A stretch of 64,000 nt of DNA from Victivallales bacterium (lineage in GTDB: Bacteria; Verrucomicrobiota; Lentisphaeria; Victivallales; GWF2-38-69): contig JAIPJT010000006.1 in NCBI GenBank assembly GCA_021733985.1, forward strand, positions 19,214-83,213, written 5' to 3'. The notes beneath the pieces are model-generated. The model searched no databases. It saw only the letters and a program-made list of their open reading frames with translations, and was not told the DNA's origin. Each line of letters opens with the position of its first letter. The stretch's first letter is position 1. Position numbers and translations under genes: made by a program. This document shows, piece after piece, positions 26,565 through 35,073 of this stretch.

Positions 26565-27938
26565 TCAATAATTCTGCACACCTATAGCCGCATTAAAATC
26601 TGCTCCCGCATTCGATTCGCCTATTGGAAATTCTTTATAATTAAAGTTCAGCTCCTGTATTTGTTCCGTTTTTTCGGACCCGACTTTCTTAGATGATCCA
26701 TCTAAATCAATTCCGCAGGCAGCAGACAACTTAGCTTTTGCCTTCGATACGGCAGCCTCGGTTCTTATGAACCTTCTTCTTAGTGCAACTAATGTTTGCT
26801 GTGCCTGATTTAATTTAGTAATATCTGCTTTACAGGCAATGTATTGTGATAAAACCAAATCACGTCTGTCCTCGGCTTTTATTACTGCTCTAAGCAGCTT
26901 TTCCCTAACTGAAAGCTGAGCTTTAAATTTTACATAACAGGTTTTTACTTGTTTTACAACCGAAATCCATTTCTTCATTAGCTTATGCTTTTGCATGTCT
27001 AATCCGGCACTCTGTTTTCGAATTTCAGTAAATTTACTTCCATTAACTGAAGCTTTCAAGGAAGGCTTACCGCTTCCGGAGGTTTTATTTACAGTAGGTA
27101 AATTTTCTCCCCAGCTGCCGTAAAGATCATACTTTGCTGATTTCAAGGCCTCTTTATTGGCTTTCAGGTCAGGCCTGTTTTCAATAGCCAGGTCAAGGTA
27201 ATAATTTAAGCCGTTCCTGGTTATTTCAGGCTTTTCATAACTTTTTGCTTTATTTTGTAAAGAAGAATAACCTGCCGGCAGCTGAGCGGTTGTTACACCC
27301 ATTTTGGAGGCTAAATCATAACTTGACGCTTCAGCACTGCTCTCTGCTTTGACAGCCTCAGCTTTTGCAAGGTTTGCTTTTATCTTAAAATTCAGAATGT
27401 CTGCTTTGGAAGCCCTGCTGCTCTTATAATTATTTATAGACTTCACTGTAATTTGATCCTGAAAAGTCTCATTTTGTTTTTGTATCCCAGCAATATGCTT
27501 TTCTTTTTCAAACTCATTGTAGTTTGTCTTTACATCTTCACTGAGTTTCCTCCTGTAATTCTCCGCTGCAAATCCTGCTTCTTCCGATTTTGCTTTTTCA
27601 GACAATGCATTCATTACCTCGGGCATCGAAACTTCATACCCTTTATTTATACTGTTGCCGGAAACTGCCGCTCCCGGCGAAAATCTGCTTAGAGAAGAAT
27701 AATACCTAAACCGGGCAGCATCAGCCTCATCTTTACTCGCAGAATAACCCGGATTATTCTCAAGTGTTGAATTAACAGCAGCCCTTCTGTTAATATTCTT
27801 ACCTCTCGAATATATTCCTTCTTCAACAGTATCGTTGTCAGAATAAACAACTTCAGGTGAAGGATTACTTCTGACACAAGACACTGTAACAAAAACAAAC
27901 ATTAAACATATTATATAATATCCCGAATTCTTATACAT
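26565..27938 (-). CDS. TolC-family outer-membrane efflux lipoprotein
   Basis: Outer-membrane channel component of an efflux or type I secretion system. The N-terminus is a lipoprotein-like signal (VFVTVSC, Cys about residue 21). The rest is two long coiled helical regions (about 115-215 and 345-415) with the TolC repeat pattern, including YLDLAIENRPDLKANKEALK and ADITKLNQAQQTLVALRR. It has 457 residues. No membrane-fusion protein or pump gene is adjacent, so it is an orphan factor. It sits between two decayed regions. The C-terminal ~45 residues after the OEP core are poorly conserved in type. Confidence 0.75.
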   Translation of the reverse strand: MYKNSGYYIICLMFVFVTVSCVRSNPSPEVVYSDNDTVEEGIYSRGKNINRRAAVNSTLENNPGYSASKDEADAARFRYYSSLSRFSPGAAVSGNSINKGYEVSMPEVMNALSEKAKSEEAGFAAENYRRKLSEDVKTNYNEFEKEKHIAGIQKQNETFQDQITVKSINNYKSSRASKADILNFKIKANLAKAEAVKAESSAEASSYDLASKMGVTTAQLPAGYSSLQNKAKSYEKPEITRNGLNYYLDLAIENRPDLKANKEALKSAKYDLYGSWGENLPTVNKTSGSGKPSLKASVNGSKFTEIRKQSAGLDMQKHKLMKKWISVVKQVKTCYVKFKAQLSVREKLLRAVIKAEDRRDLVLSQYIACKADITKLNQAQQTLVALRRRFIRTEAAVSKAKAKLSAACGIDLDGSSKKVGSEKTEQIQELNFNYKEFPIGESNAGADFNAAIGVQNY

Positions 27939-27974
27939 TTATAATCCTTTTAATATTGCGGCACTGATTGTCCT

Positions 27975-28312
27975 TTATATTGACTGTAATTCAGGGAGTT
28001 CAGAAGCCAAAGGAAAACTTTTTCTGAGTCCAGGGCGCTGAACACTTACAGATGCTGCTTTACATGCTCTCTCTGCGGCTTTGTTATCATTAAATCCGAG
28101 TGCACTGAAACATGCATAAGCCCCGATAAAACGGTCTCCCGCTGCGGTTGTATAAAACGCTTTTATTTTCAGTCCAGAATAAGCTGTACTGAATCGTCTG
28201 TTATGAAAAGACAGCCTTAAGAGCCGCGTGTCATCATAACTTTTTTCAGTGCACCTATTCTTGATGCTAACGCTAATTCATCAAAATCGCAAGTTAAACA
28301 TTCTCTTTTCAT
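27975..28312 (-). pseudogene. Ribokinase-like (PfkB family) C-terminal relic
   Basis: On the minus strand one frame gives DELALASRIGALKKVMMTRGS then a stop, followed in the same frame by GCLFITDDSVQLI. A second frame gives LKIKAFYTTAAGDRFIGAYA and AAERACKAASVSVQRPG, ending at a stop at 27975. These correspond to VIVTLGSKGALL, the DTTGAGDTF catalytic motif and AAALSVTRPGA of ribokinase. The order is right, the N-terminal half is missing, and a stop and a frameshift are present. The GAGD motif is AAGD. Confidence 0.72.
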
Positions 28313-28384
28313 TTGTAATTTGTAATGCCGGAATTTAATTCGGAGGGCCTGATTTTTCTGAAAAACACATAGCAATCATTGATT

Positions 28385-28650
28385 ATGAGTAAGCTTACTG
28401 AAATAATAACACAGTTAAAAGAAACACAAAAATCAAAACTTCAATGCGTTATTCCAGTAAATCAAAGAGACTGGTTTTAAAAGTTTGAATTATGATATTT
28501 CCCGTGGAATTCTATCATCAGGTCCAAGAGGTACAGGAAAAAATCCCGGCTTCTTACCCAGATTAAGAAGGACATTTTCTTTCCGGCTTTGCTTCATCTA
28601 CTGGTTACTTTTTACACGATATTCATTATTTTGCTTCTCCTGCTATTTCG
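28385..28650 (+). pseudogene. Possible relic of an AAA-type (DUF4143-like) ATPase
   Basis: An ATG at 28385 opens a frame reading MSKLTEIITQLKETQKSK and ending QRDWF-stop. Two frames on, YDISRGILSSGPRGTGKN (from 28491) carries a P-loop like that of DUF4143-type ATPases. Later similarity is weak and broken by frameshifts. The ribosome site is unclear. This is a tentative call. Confidence 0.35.
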
Positions 28651-28778
28651 CAGGATTCATGTAATATCTACGTTTATCTATGTTGATATATATTTAATCT
28701 TCATTTATAGTTATAAAAAAGAAATATTAATAATGCAGAGTTTATTATTCTGCGCATAAAAAGTTACAGGAGAATAAT

Positions 28779-30431
28779 ATGGATGAAAAACTGTTAATAA
28801 ATGAAAGCTTTAAAGGGAGAAAAGGCCCTGTTGTATTATGTATAATGGACGGTGTAGGCTTTGGTAAATACGAAAATGGCGATGCTTTTTTAAAGGGGTA
28901 TACGCCGAATCTTGATAAAATGCTTAAAACTCTACCAAATACAAAACTTAAGGCTCACGGCACTGCGGTCGGACTGCCGTCCGATTCTGATATGGGGAAC
29001 AGTGAAGTCGGGCATAATGCAATAGGTGCAGGAAGAGTTTTTTCCCAGGGGGCTAAACTGGTCAATGAGGCTATTCAGTCTGAAAGAATGTTTAAAGAAG
29101 AGACCTGGCTGAAAGCTGTGGAAAACTGTAAAAGCAATAACAGCACAATGCATTTTCTCGGTCTTTTTTCAGACGGGAATGTTCACAGTAATATATCTCA
29201 CTTAAAGGCTATGATCGAAAAAGCGATAGATGAAGGGGTAAAAAAAATAAGAATTCATCTTCTTCTTGATGGACGTGATGTTCCAGAAACTTCAGCTCTT
29301 AAATATGTGGAGCCTTTTGAAGAGTACTTAAAACCACTGAGAGAAATGTGTGATATTAAGATAGCTTCAGGCGGCGGCAGGATGAAAATTACAATGGATA
29401 GATACAGCGCCAATTGGGATATGGTAAAAATAGGATGGGATATTCATGTGCACGGCAAAGGTAGAATGTTTTCCTCCGCTAAGGAAGCTATTGAAATTCT
29501 CAGAAAGGAAACGAATGCTATAGACCAGGATTTACCGCCTTTTGTTATAAAAGATCAAAATGACGAGCCAGTAGGAGCAATGCACGATGGCGATACTGTT
29601 GTTTTTTATAATTTCCGCGGTGACAGAGCTCTCGAAATTACAGCCGCATTTGAAGAAGATGTTTTTGATAAGTTCGATAGAACACCGAGGCCAAATGTTT
29701 TTTACGCAGGAATGATGGAATATGACGGGGACATGCATGTGCCTAAGAACTTTCTGGTAACCCCCCCCGCTATTTCCAAGACGATGGGTGAATATCTCTG
29801 CAAAACCGGTTTAAACCTAATGGCAATTAGCGAAACACAAAAATATGGACATGTTACCTATTTTTTTAATGGGAACAGGACCGGAAAATTTGATGAGAAT
29901 AAAGAAACTTATATTGAAATAACTTCAGATATTATCCCTTTTGAACAGCGCCCCTGGATGAAAGGAGCTGAAATAACTGATAAGGTTATAGAATCAGTAG
30001 GAAGCGGTAAGTATGATTTTATCAGACTTAATTACCCGAACGGCGATATGGTAGGACATACCGGTATTTATCAGGCAGCAATAATTGCAATTGAGACAGT
30101 AGACCTATGCCTAAAGAGACTTGCTGATGCTGTAGCGAAAGCAGGCGGGGTGTTAATTATAACAGCTGATCATGGAAACTGTGATGATATGTTCCAGCAT
30201 AATAAAAAAACCGGTGAAGTCGAAATTGGAGAAAACGGTAAACCCGAGGCAAAAACAAGCCACTCCCTGAATCCTGTACCCTGTATAATATATGATCCGG
30301 AAGGTAAAGGAGAATATAAACAGACCTTACGGGACGGGCTTGGTATCAGTTCAGTAACCGCAACTTGTATAGAACTTTTAGGATATGAAAAACCGGAGGA
30401 TTATGACCCGAGTGTTCTGGAATTTAAATAA
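28779..30431 (+). CDS. gpmI: 2,3-bisphosphoglycerate-independent phosphoglycerate mutase
   Basis: Interconverts 3- and 2-phosphoglycerate in glycolysis/gluconeogenesis using two Mn ions and a phosphoserine. Metal and nucleophile motifs are plain: MDGVGFGKYENGDA at the N-terminus, SDSDMGNSEVGHNAIGAGR with the catalytic Ser, DGRDVPETSALKY, NFRGDRALEI, and ITADHGNCDDM near the end. At 550 residues it is slightly longer than the common 510. It has an AGGAG ribosome site. The next gene starts 22 bases later, so the two may be co-transcribed. Another AP-superfamily enzyme lies at 53.2 kb. Confidence 0.95.
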   Translation: MDEKLLINESFKGRKGPVVLCIMDGVGFGKYENGDAFLKGYTPNLDKMLKTLPNTKLKAHGTAVGLPSDSDMGNSEVGHNAIGAGRVFSQGAKLVNEAIQSERMFKEETWLKAVENCKSNNSTMHFLGLFSDGNVHSNISHLKAMIEKAIDEGVKKIRIHLLLDGRDVPETSALKYVEPFEEYLKPLREMCDIKIASGGGRMKITMDRYSANWDMVKIGWDIHVHGKGRMFSSAKEAIEILRKETNAIDQDLPPFVIKDQNDEPVGAMHDGDTVVFYNFRGDRALEITAAFEEDVFDKFDRTPRPNVFYAGMMEYDGDMHVPKNFLVTPPAISKTMGEYLCKTGLNLMAISETQKYGHVTYFFNGNRTGKFDENKETYIEITSDIIPFEQRPWMKGAEITDKVIESVGSGKYDFIRLNYPNGDMVGHTGIYQAAIIAIETVDLCLKRLADAVAKAGGVLIITADHGNCDDMFQHNKKTGEVEIGENGKPEAKTSHSLNPVPCIIYDPEGKGEYKQTLRDGLGISSVTATCIELLGYEKPEDYDPSVLEFK

Positions 30432-30453
30432 TTATAAAAATTAAAAAAATCTA

Positions 30454-31641
30454 TTGAAAGAAACTTCTAAAATTTATGATGTTATTGTGTTCGGTTCAGG
30501 CCCTGCAGGTACCTCAGCGGCCGGGAAACTGTCTGCAGAAGGGAATTCTGTTTTACTGATTGACCGTTACAAATTCCCCCGTGAAAAAGTTTGCGGTGAT
30601 GGTTTAACAGGTGACAGTATAAGGATGCTGAAAAAATTTGGAATTTGGGATGAAGTTTCTGCAGAAGCATTCAGATCAGATAAAGTTCAGCTTTTCCCTT
30701 TCGAAAAGTATTCCTTTACACTTAACGTTCCTGTCTATACCCTGAAAAGGACTGTTTTTGATTCTATAATGAGGAAATGGGCTGCTGAATGCGGAGCAGA
30801 TATCGGAGTTGCTGAATACATAGGTTGTATTTCCCGAAAAAATAACGTCAGTAAGGTTAAAGTCCGTGTTCCGGAAACTGAGGATTATAAATTTATTAAA
30901 GGGCGGATTGTTGTGCTGGCCATAGGTTGCCAGCGAAATTTTTCTTATGCATTCAGCCGCTCTAAGAAATTGAATATGGAAACGAAAAGTATAGCTGTAA
31001 GAGGCTACTGTAAAGCCGACTGGAATATAAAGAATCCATTGATTTTTTTTGATAAAAGGTTTCCCGGCGGTTATGTATGGATTTTTCCGATGAGTGACAG
31101 TGTCTATAATGTTGGATGCGGTGCGGCCGTTAAGACTCAAAGACTGAAAAGCAAATTAAACGGATTTTTAAAGGAAAATCAATATACTTCAATATCTGAA
31201 CCCGAATGGCTATCAAAACCTAAAGGGGCTTTTATCCAGAAGGGTTTATGTAAACTTTCCTCAGCAGTGAACAATAATATTTTATTAACCGGCGAGACTT
31301 TGGGCTCAACCTATCCTTTCACAGGAGAAGGGATAGGTAAAGCTATGGAAACAGGCTATCTTACCGCTGAATTTGTGAATGAAACACTGAAAAAAGGAAG
31401 CATTGACGATCTGGAAGACTACCCTGAATTCTTGAAGGACAAAATAGGTAAAGCATATCTCCCTTACATTGCCGCTGAAGCGGTTTTTAAAAGAAGGTTT
31501 ATAGGTCTGGCTGCATTTATACTCTTATGTTCCAGTAAAGGACTCTGCAATTATGCTGCAGATATTTTATCTGAGAGAAAAAACCCTGAAAACTCTAAGC
31601 TGATTAAACTGCTATATAAAATAATCAAACCTCTAAATTGA
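30454..31641 (+). CDS. Geranylgeranyl reductase family FAD-dependent oxidoreductase
   Basis: Flavoprotein of the GGR/digeranylgeranyl-glycerophospholipid reductase group. It has an N-terminal FAD fold, [15 protein letters not shown], the family motif [14 protein letters not shown] (about residues 43-56), and [20 protein letters not shown] near 278-297. At 395 residues it is full length. The start is TTG, 22 bases after gpmI. The substrate, likely an isoprenoid or a menaquinone side chain, cannot be told. Its 3' end overlaps the convergent trpB gene by 17 bases. Confidence 0.88.
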   Translation: MKETSKIYDVIVFGSGPAGTSAAGKLSAEGNSVLLIDRYKFPREKVCGDGLTGDSIRMLKKFGIWDEVSAEAFRSDKVQLFPFEKYSFTLNVPVYTLKRTVFDSIMRKWAAECGADIGVAEYIGCISRKNNVSKVKVRVPETEDYKFIKGRIVVLAIGCQRNFSYAFSRSKKLNMETKSIAVRGYCKADWNIKNPLIFFDKRFPGGYVWIFPMSDSVYNVGCGAAVKTQRLKSKLNGFLKENQYTSISEPEWLSKPKGAFIQKGLCKLSSAVNNNILLTGETLGSTYPFTGEGIGKAMETGYLTAEFVNETLKKGSIDDLEDYPEFLKDKIGKAYLPYIAAEAVFKRRFIGLAAFILLCSSKGLCNYAADILSERKNPENSKLIKLLYKIIKPLN

Positions 31642-32839
31642 TTCTTTCCAGGGCCTGGGATATATCTTTATCCCCTCTACCGCTTAAGTTTATTACTACA
31701 GTTTGGTCTTTAGTGAACTGTTTATGATTTTTCAGTAACCAGGCTACGGCATGACTGCTTTCAAGTGCAGGAAGTATGCCTTCTATCTTATTTAGTATTT
31801 GAAATGCTTCAAGTGCCTCGTTATCATCAGCACTGGTATATTCCACGCGTTTTAAGTCGTAGAGCAGTGAATGTTCCGGACCTACTGCAGCATAGTCAAG
31901 TCCCGCTGATATCGAATGCGTATTGCTTATCTGCCCGTTTTCGTCTTGAAGTATATATGTTTTAGTTCCCTGAAGTATTCCGAGTCTTCCTCCGGAAAAT
32001 CTTGCGGCGTGTTCGCCAAGCTTTTCACCATTCCCGCCGGCCTCGACTCCTATCATTCTGACTCCAGTATCTTTTATAAAAGGATGAAACAATCCTATAG
32101 AGTTACTTCCACCCCCCACACAGGCAATCAATGCATCGGGCAGTACCTTTTCTTGTTCCAGAATCTGCTTTTTTGCTTCTTCGCCTATAGTCTTCTGAAA
32201 GTTCCTGACAATTAACGGAAAAGGATGTGGCCCTAAAGCTGAACCGAGAATATAGTGAGAACTGCCGGATGAAGCGATCCAGTCTCTTATTGCCTCGCTG
32301 ACTGCTTCTTTCAAGGTTTTTTGTCCGGCTGTGACAGGCCTGACTTCAGTACCCAGTAAGTTCATTCGAAACACATTTGTTGCCTGACGATGTATGTCAA
32401 CCTCTCCCATATATACAACACATTTAAATCCAAAACGTGCAGCAACCGTTGCTGTGGCAACACCGTGCTGTCCTGCACCTGTTTCAGCAATTATCCTTGT
32501 TTTTCCCATTCTTTTCGCCAAAAGCGCCTGCCCGAGAGCATTGTTGATCTTATGTGCCCCTGTATGACAGAGGTCTTCTCTCTTTAAATATATTTTAGGA
32601 CCGTTGAGATATTTTGTAAGGCGCTCTGCAAAATAAAGCGGAGTTGGGCGACCAACAAAATTGTTCAAATAATAATTGAATTCTTTGTGAAACTCCGGAT
32701 CTTTATCCGCTTTTTTATAAGTTTCTTCAAGTTCTTCGAGTGCGGGAATTAATGTTTCCGGTACAAAGCAGCCACCATAATTTTCAAAATGTCCGCTGTT
32801 GTCAGGAAAAGAATAATCGTTGAATTTGCTGGTTTGCAT
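31625..32839 (-). CDS. trpB: Tryptophan synthase beta chain
   Basis: PLP enzyme condensing indole with serine to tryptophan. It has the catalytic-lysine motif [27 protein letters not shown], and the PLP-phosphate loop [10 protein letters not shown]. The start at 32839 gives 404 residues, the normal length of TrpB1-type enzymes, beginning near [19 protein letters not shown]. An upstream ATG at 32896 gives an atypical extension. No strong ribosome site is seen for either. trpA is not adjacent and trpC sits 29 kb away, so the trp pathway genes are scattered. Confidence 0.94.
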   Translation of the reverse strand: MQTSKFNDYSFPDNSGHFENYGGCFVPETLIPALEELEETYKKADKDPEFHKEFNYYLNNFVGRPTPLYFAERLTKYLNGPKIYLKREDLCHTGAHKINNALGQALLAKRMGKTRIIAETGAGQHGVATATVAARFGFKCVVYMGEVDIHRQATNVFRMNLLGTEVRPVTAGQKTLKEAVSEAIRDWIASSGSSHYILGSALGPHPFPLIVRNFQKTIGEEAKKQILEQEKVLPDALIACVGGGSNSIGLFHPFIKDTGVRMIGVEAGGNGEKLGEHAARFSGGRLGILQGTKTYILQDENGQISNTHSISAGLDYAAVGPEHSLLYDLKRVEYTSADDNEALEAFQILNKIEGILPALESSHAVAWLLKNHKQFTKDQTVVINLSGRGDKDISQALERINLEV

Positions 32840-32984
32840 GTTACAGACTGCTTTTTTTTGTTTTATAATTAATATTAAAACTTTATGAATATACAACAGT
32901 TTTTCTGAATTGGCAAAAAAAAAATAAAACTGTATATGAAATTTCTAATAACTGTCTTATCTGATTCAAAATATATACAAAAAA

Positions 32985-33081
32985 CCGATTTAATTTTCGA
33001 AATATAGTAACTAAAATATATTGAAAACATTCAGTATACAATTAATCTTTAAAAGTAGCGTCTTTTGTATCTAATATTTTT
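32985..33081 (+). repeat. Repeat R2, copy 2 (uninterrupted)
   Basis: It runs from CCGATTTAATTTTCG to TAGCGTCTTTTGTATCTAAT and a T-tract, matching 25957-26099 without the 46-base R1 half-unit. It lies between divergent trpB and the HIT gene and ends 23 bases before the HIT start codon, so it may carry part of that gene's promoter. Confidence 0.7.
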
Positions 33082-33104
33082 AATTTGTATAAAACGGAAT
33101 AATT

Positions 33105-33536
33105 ATGAAAAAGACAGATGAGAACTGTATTTTCTGCAGGATTGTACAGAAACAGGAACAGGCTGAAATTCTTTATGAGGATGATAATGTTATGGCATTT
33201 ATGGATAAAGCGCCGATTAATCCGGGACATATCCTGGTTATTCCTAAAAATCATTATGTAAGCTGTGTTTCCGTTCCTGAGAATATTGCGGGACGGATGT
33301 TTCATGTGGCTTCAAGGCTTGCTGCCGCATGTAAGAGAGCTTTTAAAAGCGACGGATACAACCTGCATTTGTCTGAGGGAGGTTGTGCGGGACAGGATAT
33401 TTCACATGTTCACACCCACCTAATAACAAGGTTTTTAGATGATAATTTTTTCTGGAACTGGCGTAAACTGGATATTTCTGAAAAAGAAATAAAAAGTCTT
33501 GCCGGTCAAATAATAGATAAACTTAAAATCGAATAA
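33105..33536 (+). CDS. HIT-family (histidine triad) nucleotide-binding protein
   Basis: Small nucleotide hydrolase/transferase of the HINT/FHIT type. It has C-x-x-C near the N-terminus (CIFCRI), the INPGHILVIPKNH segment, and the histidine triad HVHTHLI at about residues 103-109, preceded by GCAGQDIS. It has 143 residues, the usual size. Substrate (AMP-lysine, AMP-amide or dinucleoside phosphates) cannot be told. Repeat R2 lies directly upstream. Confidence 0.9.
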   Translation: MKKTDENCIFCRIVQKQEQAEILYEDDNVMAFMDKAPINPGHILVIPKNHYVSCVSVPENIAGRMFHVASRLAAACKRAFKSDGYNLHLSEGGCAGQDISHVHTHLITRFLDDNFFWNWRKLDISEKEIKSLAGQIIDKLKIE

Positions 33537-33612
33537 CTTTTTCGTAAATTCTTTACAGAACGGTATTGATGCACTATCATTAAAAGTTAAACACAAAAAA
33601 AGGTAAAGTTTT

Positions 33613-34947
33613 ATGGCTGCAGATTCTAAAAAACTGTTTGTGCTTGATACAAATGTTATTTTACATGACAGTTCATGTATTAACGATTTTCACGAACATG
33701 ATATTGTAATTCCTATAACTGTTATAGAAGAACTGGACAAGTTTAAAAAAGGTAACGATTCACTTAATTATCATGCAAGGGAATTTTTACGCTCACTTGA
33801 CGGATTAAGCGGAGATAAACTTTTTGCTGAAGGAGTCCAGAGAGGCGAAGGTAAAGGAAAAATTTGTGTTAAGTTGGAATCTGAATTTAATGAAGACCTT
33901 AAAAACAATTTTATTCAGGATATACCTGACCATCATATTCTCAACATAGCATATATTACTATGAAGGAAAATCCTGACCGGGAGGTCATCCTTGTATCTA
34001 AAGATGTTAACTTAAGAATGAAAGCTAAGGCCGTAGGTCTGACATCTCAAGACTATCGTAAGGATAAAATTAAAAATATTTCCACTTTATATAAGGGTAA
34101 AGTGACTCTGGATAATGTTGACCTTGACGTTATTGGAAAAATGTATAAAGGCAATGGGGAAATCGATCCGGCAAAGCTTAAACTTGAACAGGAACTGCAT
34201 CCCAATGAATTTGTTATTCTCAGAAACGGAAAAAAATCGGCACTGACTGTACACGACGCCGGGATGAGAGTGCTTAGGCGTATTGAAAAAAAATCCGCAT
34301 ATGGAATCTCACCTAGAAATGCTGAACAGATATTTGCTCTTCATGCTTTATTGGATCCTAAAGTAAATCTTGTGAGTCTTTCAGGAAAAGCTGGTACAGG
34401 AAAAACCTTACTTACATTGGCCGCAGCTCTTGAACAGAAGAAAAACTTTCAGCAGATACTTATGGCGCGTCCTATAGTGGCCTTGAGTAATAAGGATATC
34501 GGCTTCCTCCCCGGTGACGTAAATTCAAAACTGGATCCATATATGCAGCCTTTATACGATAACCTCGGTGTAATACAGACACAGTATCCAGAAAGACATG
34601 ACGGTAAAAGCTCCAAAGTAAAAGAGATGCTTGAAGACGGTAAACTGGTAATATCTCCTTTATCCTATATCCGCGGCAGAAGTTTAGTTAATGTCTTCTT
34701 TATTATAGATGAGGCACAAAACTTGACACCCCATGAAATAAAAACAATTATAACAAGAGCCGGAGAAGGGACTAAAATTGTTTTTACAGGCGATATTTTC
34801 CAGATAGACCATCCTTATCTTGACAGCCATTCTAACGGCCTCAGTTACCTGATTGAGAAATTACAGGGACAAAAGCTTTATTCACATGTATTTTTAGAAA
34901 AGGGAGAAAGGTCGGAACTGGCCGAGCTCGCCAGTAATTTATTATAA
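33613..34947 (+). CDS. PIN domain-PhoH family ATPase
   Basis: Two-domain protein of the PhoH2/YlaK type. Residues ~8-140 form a PIN-type RNase domain with FVLDTNVILHD and later acidic residues. Residues ~235-444 form the PhoH helicase-like ATPase with SGKAGTGKT (Walker A), IIDEAQN (Walker B) and KIVFTGD. Such proteins act as RNA helicase-nucleases in characterised cases. It has an AAAAGG ribosome site and 444 residues, full length. It is downstream of the HIT gene by 77 bases. Confidence 0.9.
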   Translation: MAADSKKLFVLDTNVILHDSSCINDFHEHDIVIPITVIEELDKFKKGNDSLNYHAREFLRSLDGLSGDKLFAEGVQRGEGKGKICVKLESEFNEDLKNNFIQDIPDHHILNIAYITMKENPDREVILVSKDVNLRMKAKAVGLTSQDYRKDKIKNISTLYKGKVTLDNVDLDVIGKMYKGNGEIDPAKLKLEQELHPNEFVILRNGKKSALTVHDAGMRVLRRIEKKSAYGISPRNAEQIFALHALLDPKVNLVSLSGKAGTGKTLLTLAAALEQKKNFQQILMARPIVALSNKDIGFLPGDVNSKLDPYMQPLYDNLGVIQTQYPERHDGKSSKVKEMLEDGKLVISPLSYIRGRSLVNVFFIIDEAQNLTPHEIKTIITRAGEGTKIVFTGDIFQIDHPYLDSHSNGLSYLIEKLQGQKLYSHVFLEKGERSELAELASNLL

Positions 34948-35073
34948 ATATAATTTATTTTTAAAAGTGGCAGATTTGCTGTATTTACAACATACTTTGG
35001 ATTTTCCGTAAAATAAGTGTTCGGATGTATAAACATATTATTATTAAGAAAAAACTGTTAAAGTATATATAAC

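Larger units (their letters stand above)
27939..28778. other. Noncoding stretch holding gene relics
   Basis: No intact gene is present in these 840 bases. The left part (27975-28312) is a broken ribokinase on the minus strand. The part at 28385-28650 looks like a broken AAA-type ATPase on the plus strand. The last ~130 bases precede gpmI and probably hold its promoter. Confidence 0.6.

Noticed and set aside
30454..31641. Bacteriochlorophyll-type geranylgeranyl reductase (chlP) indicating phototrophy
   Set aside because: The family is broad, no other pigment gene is present, and quinone or lipid reductases share the same motifs.
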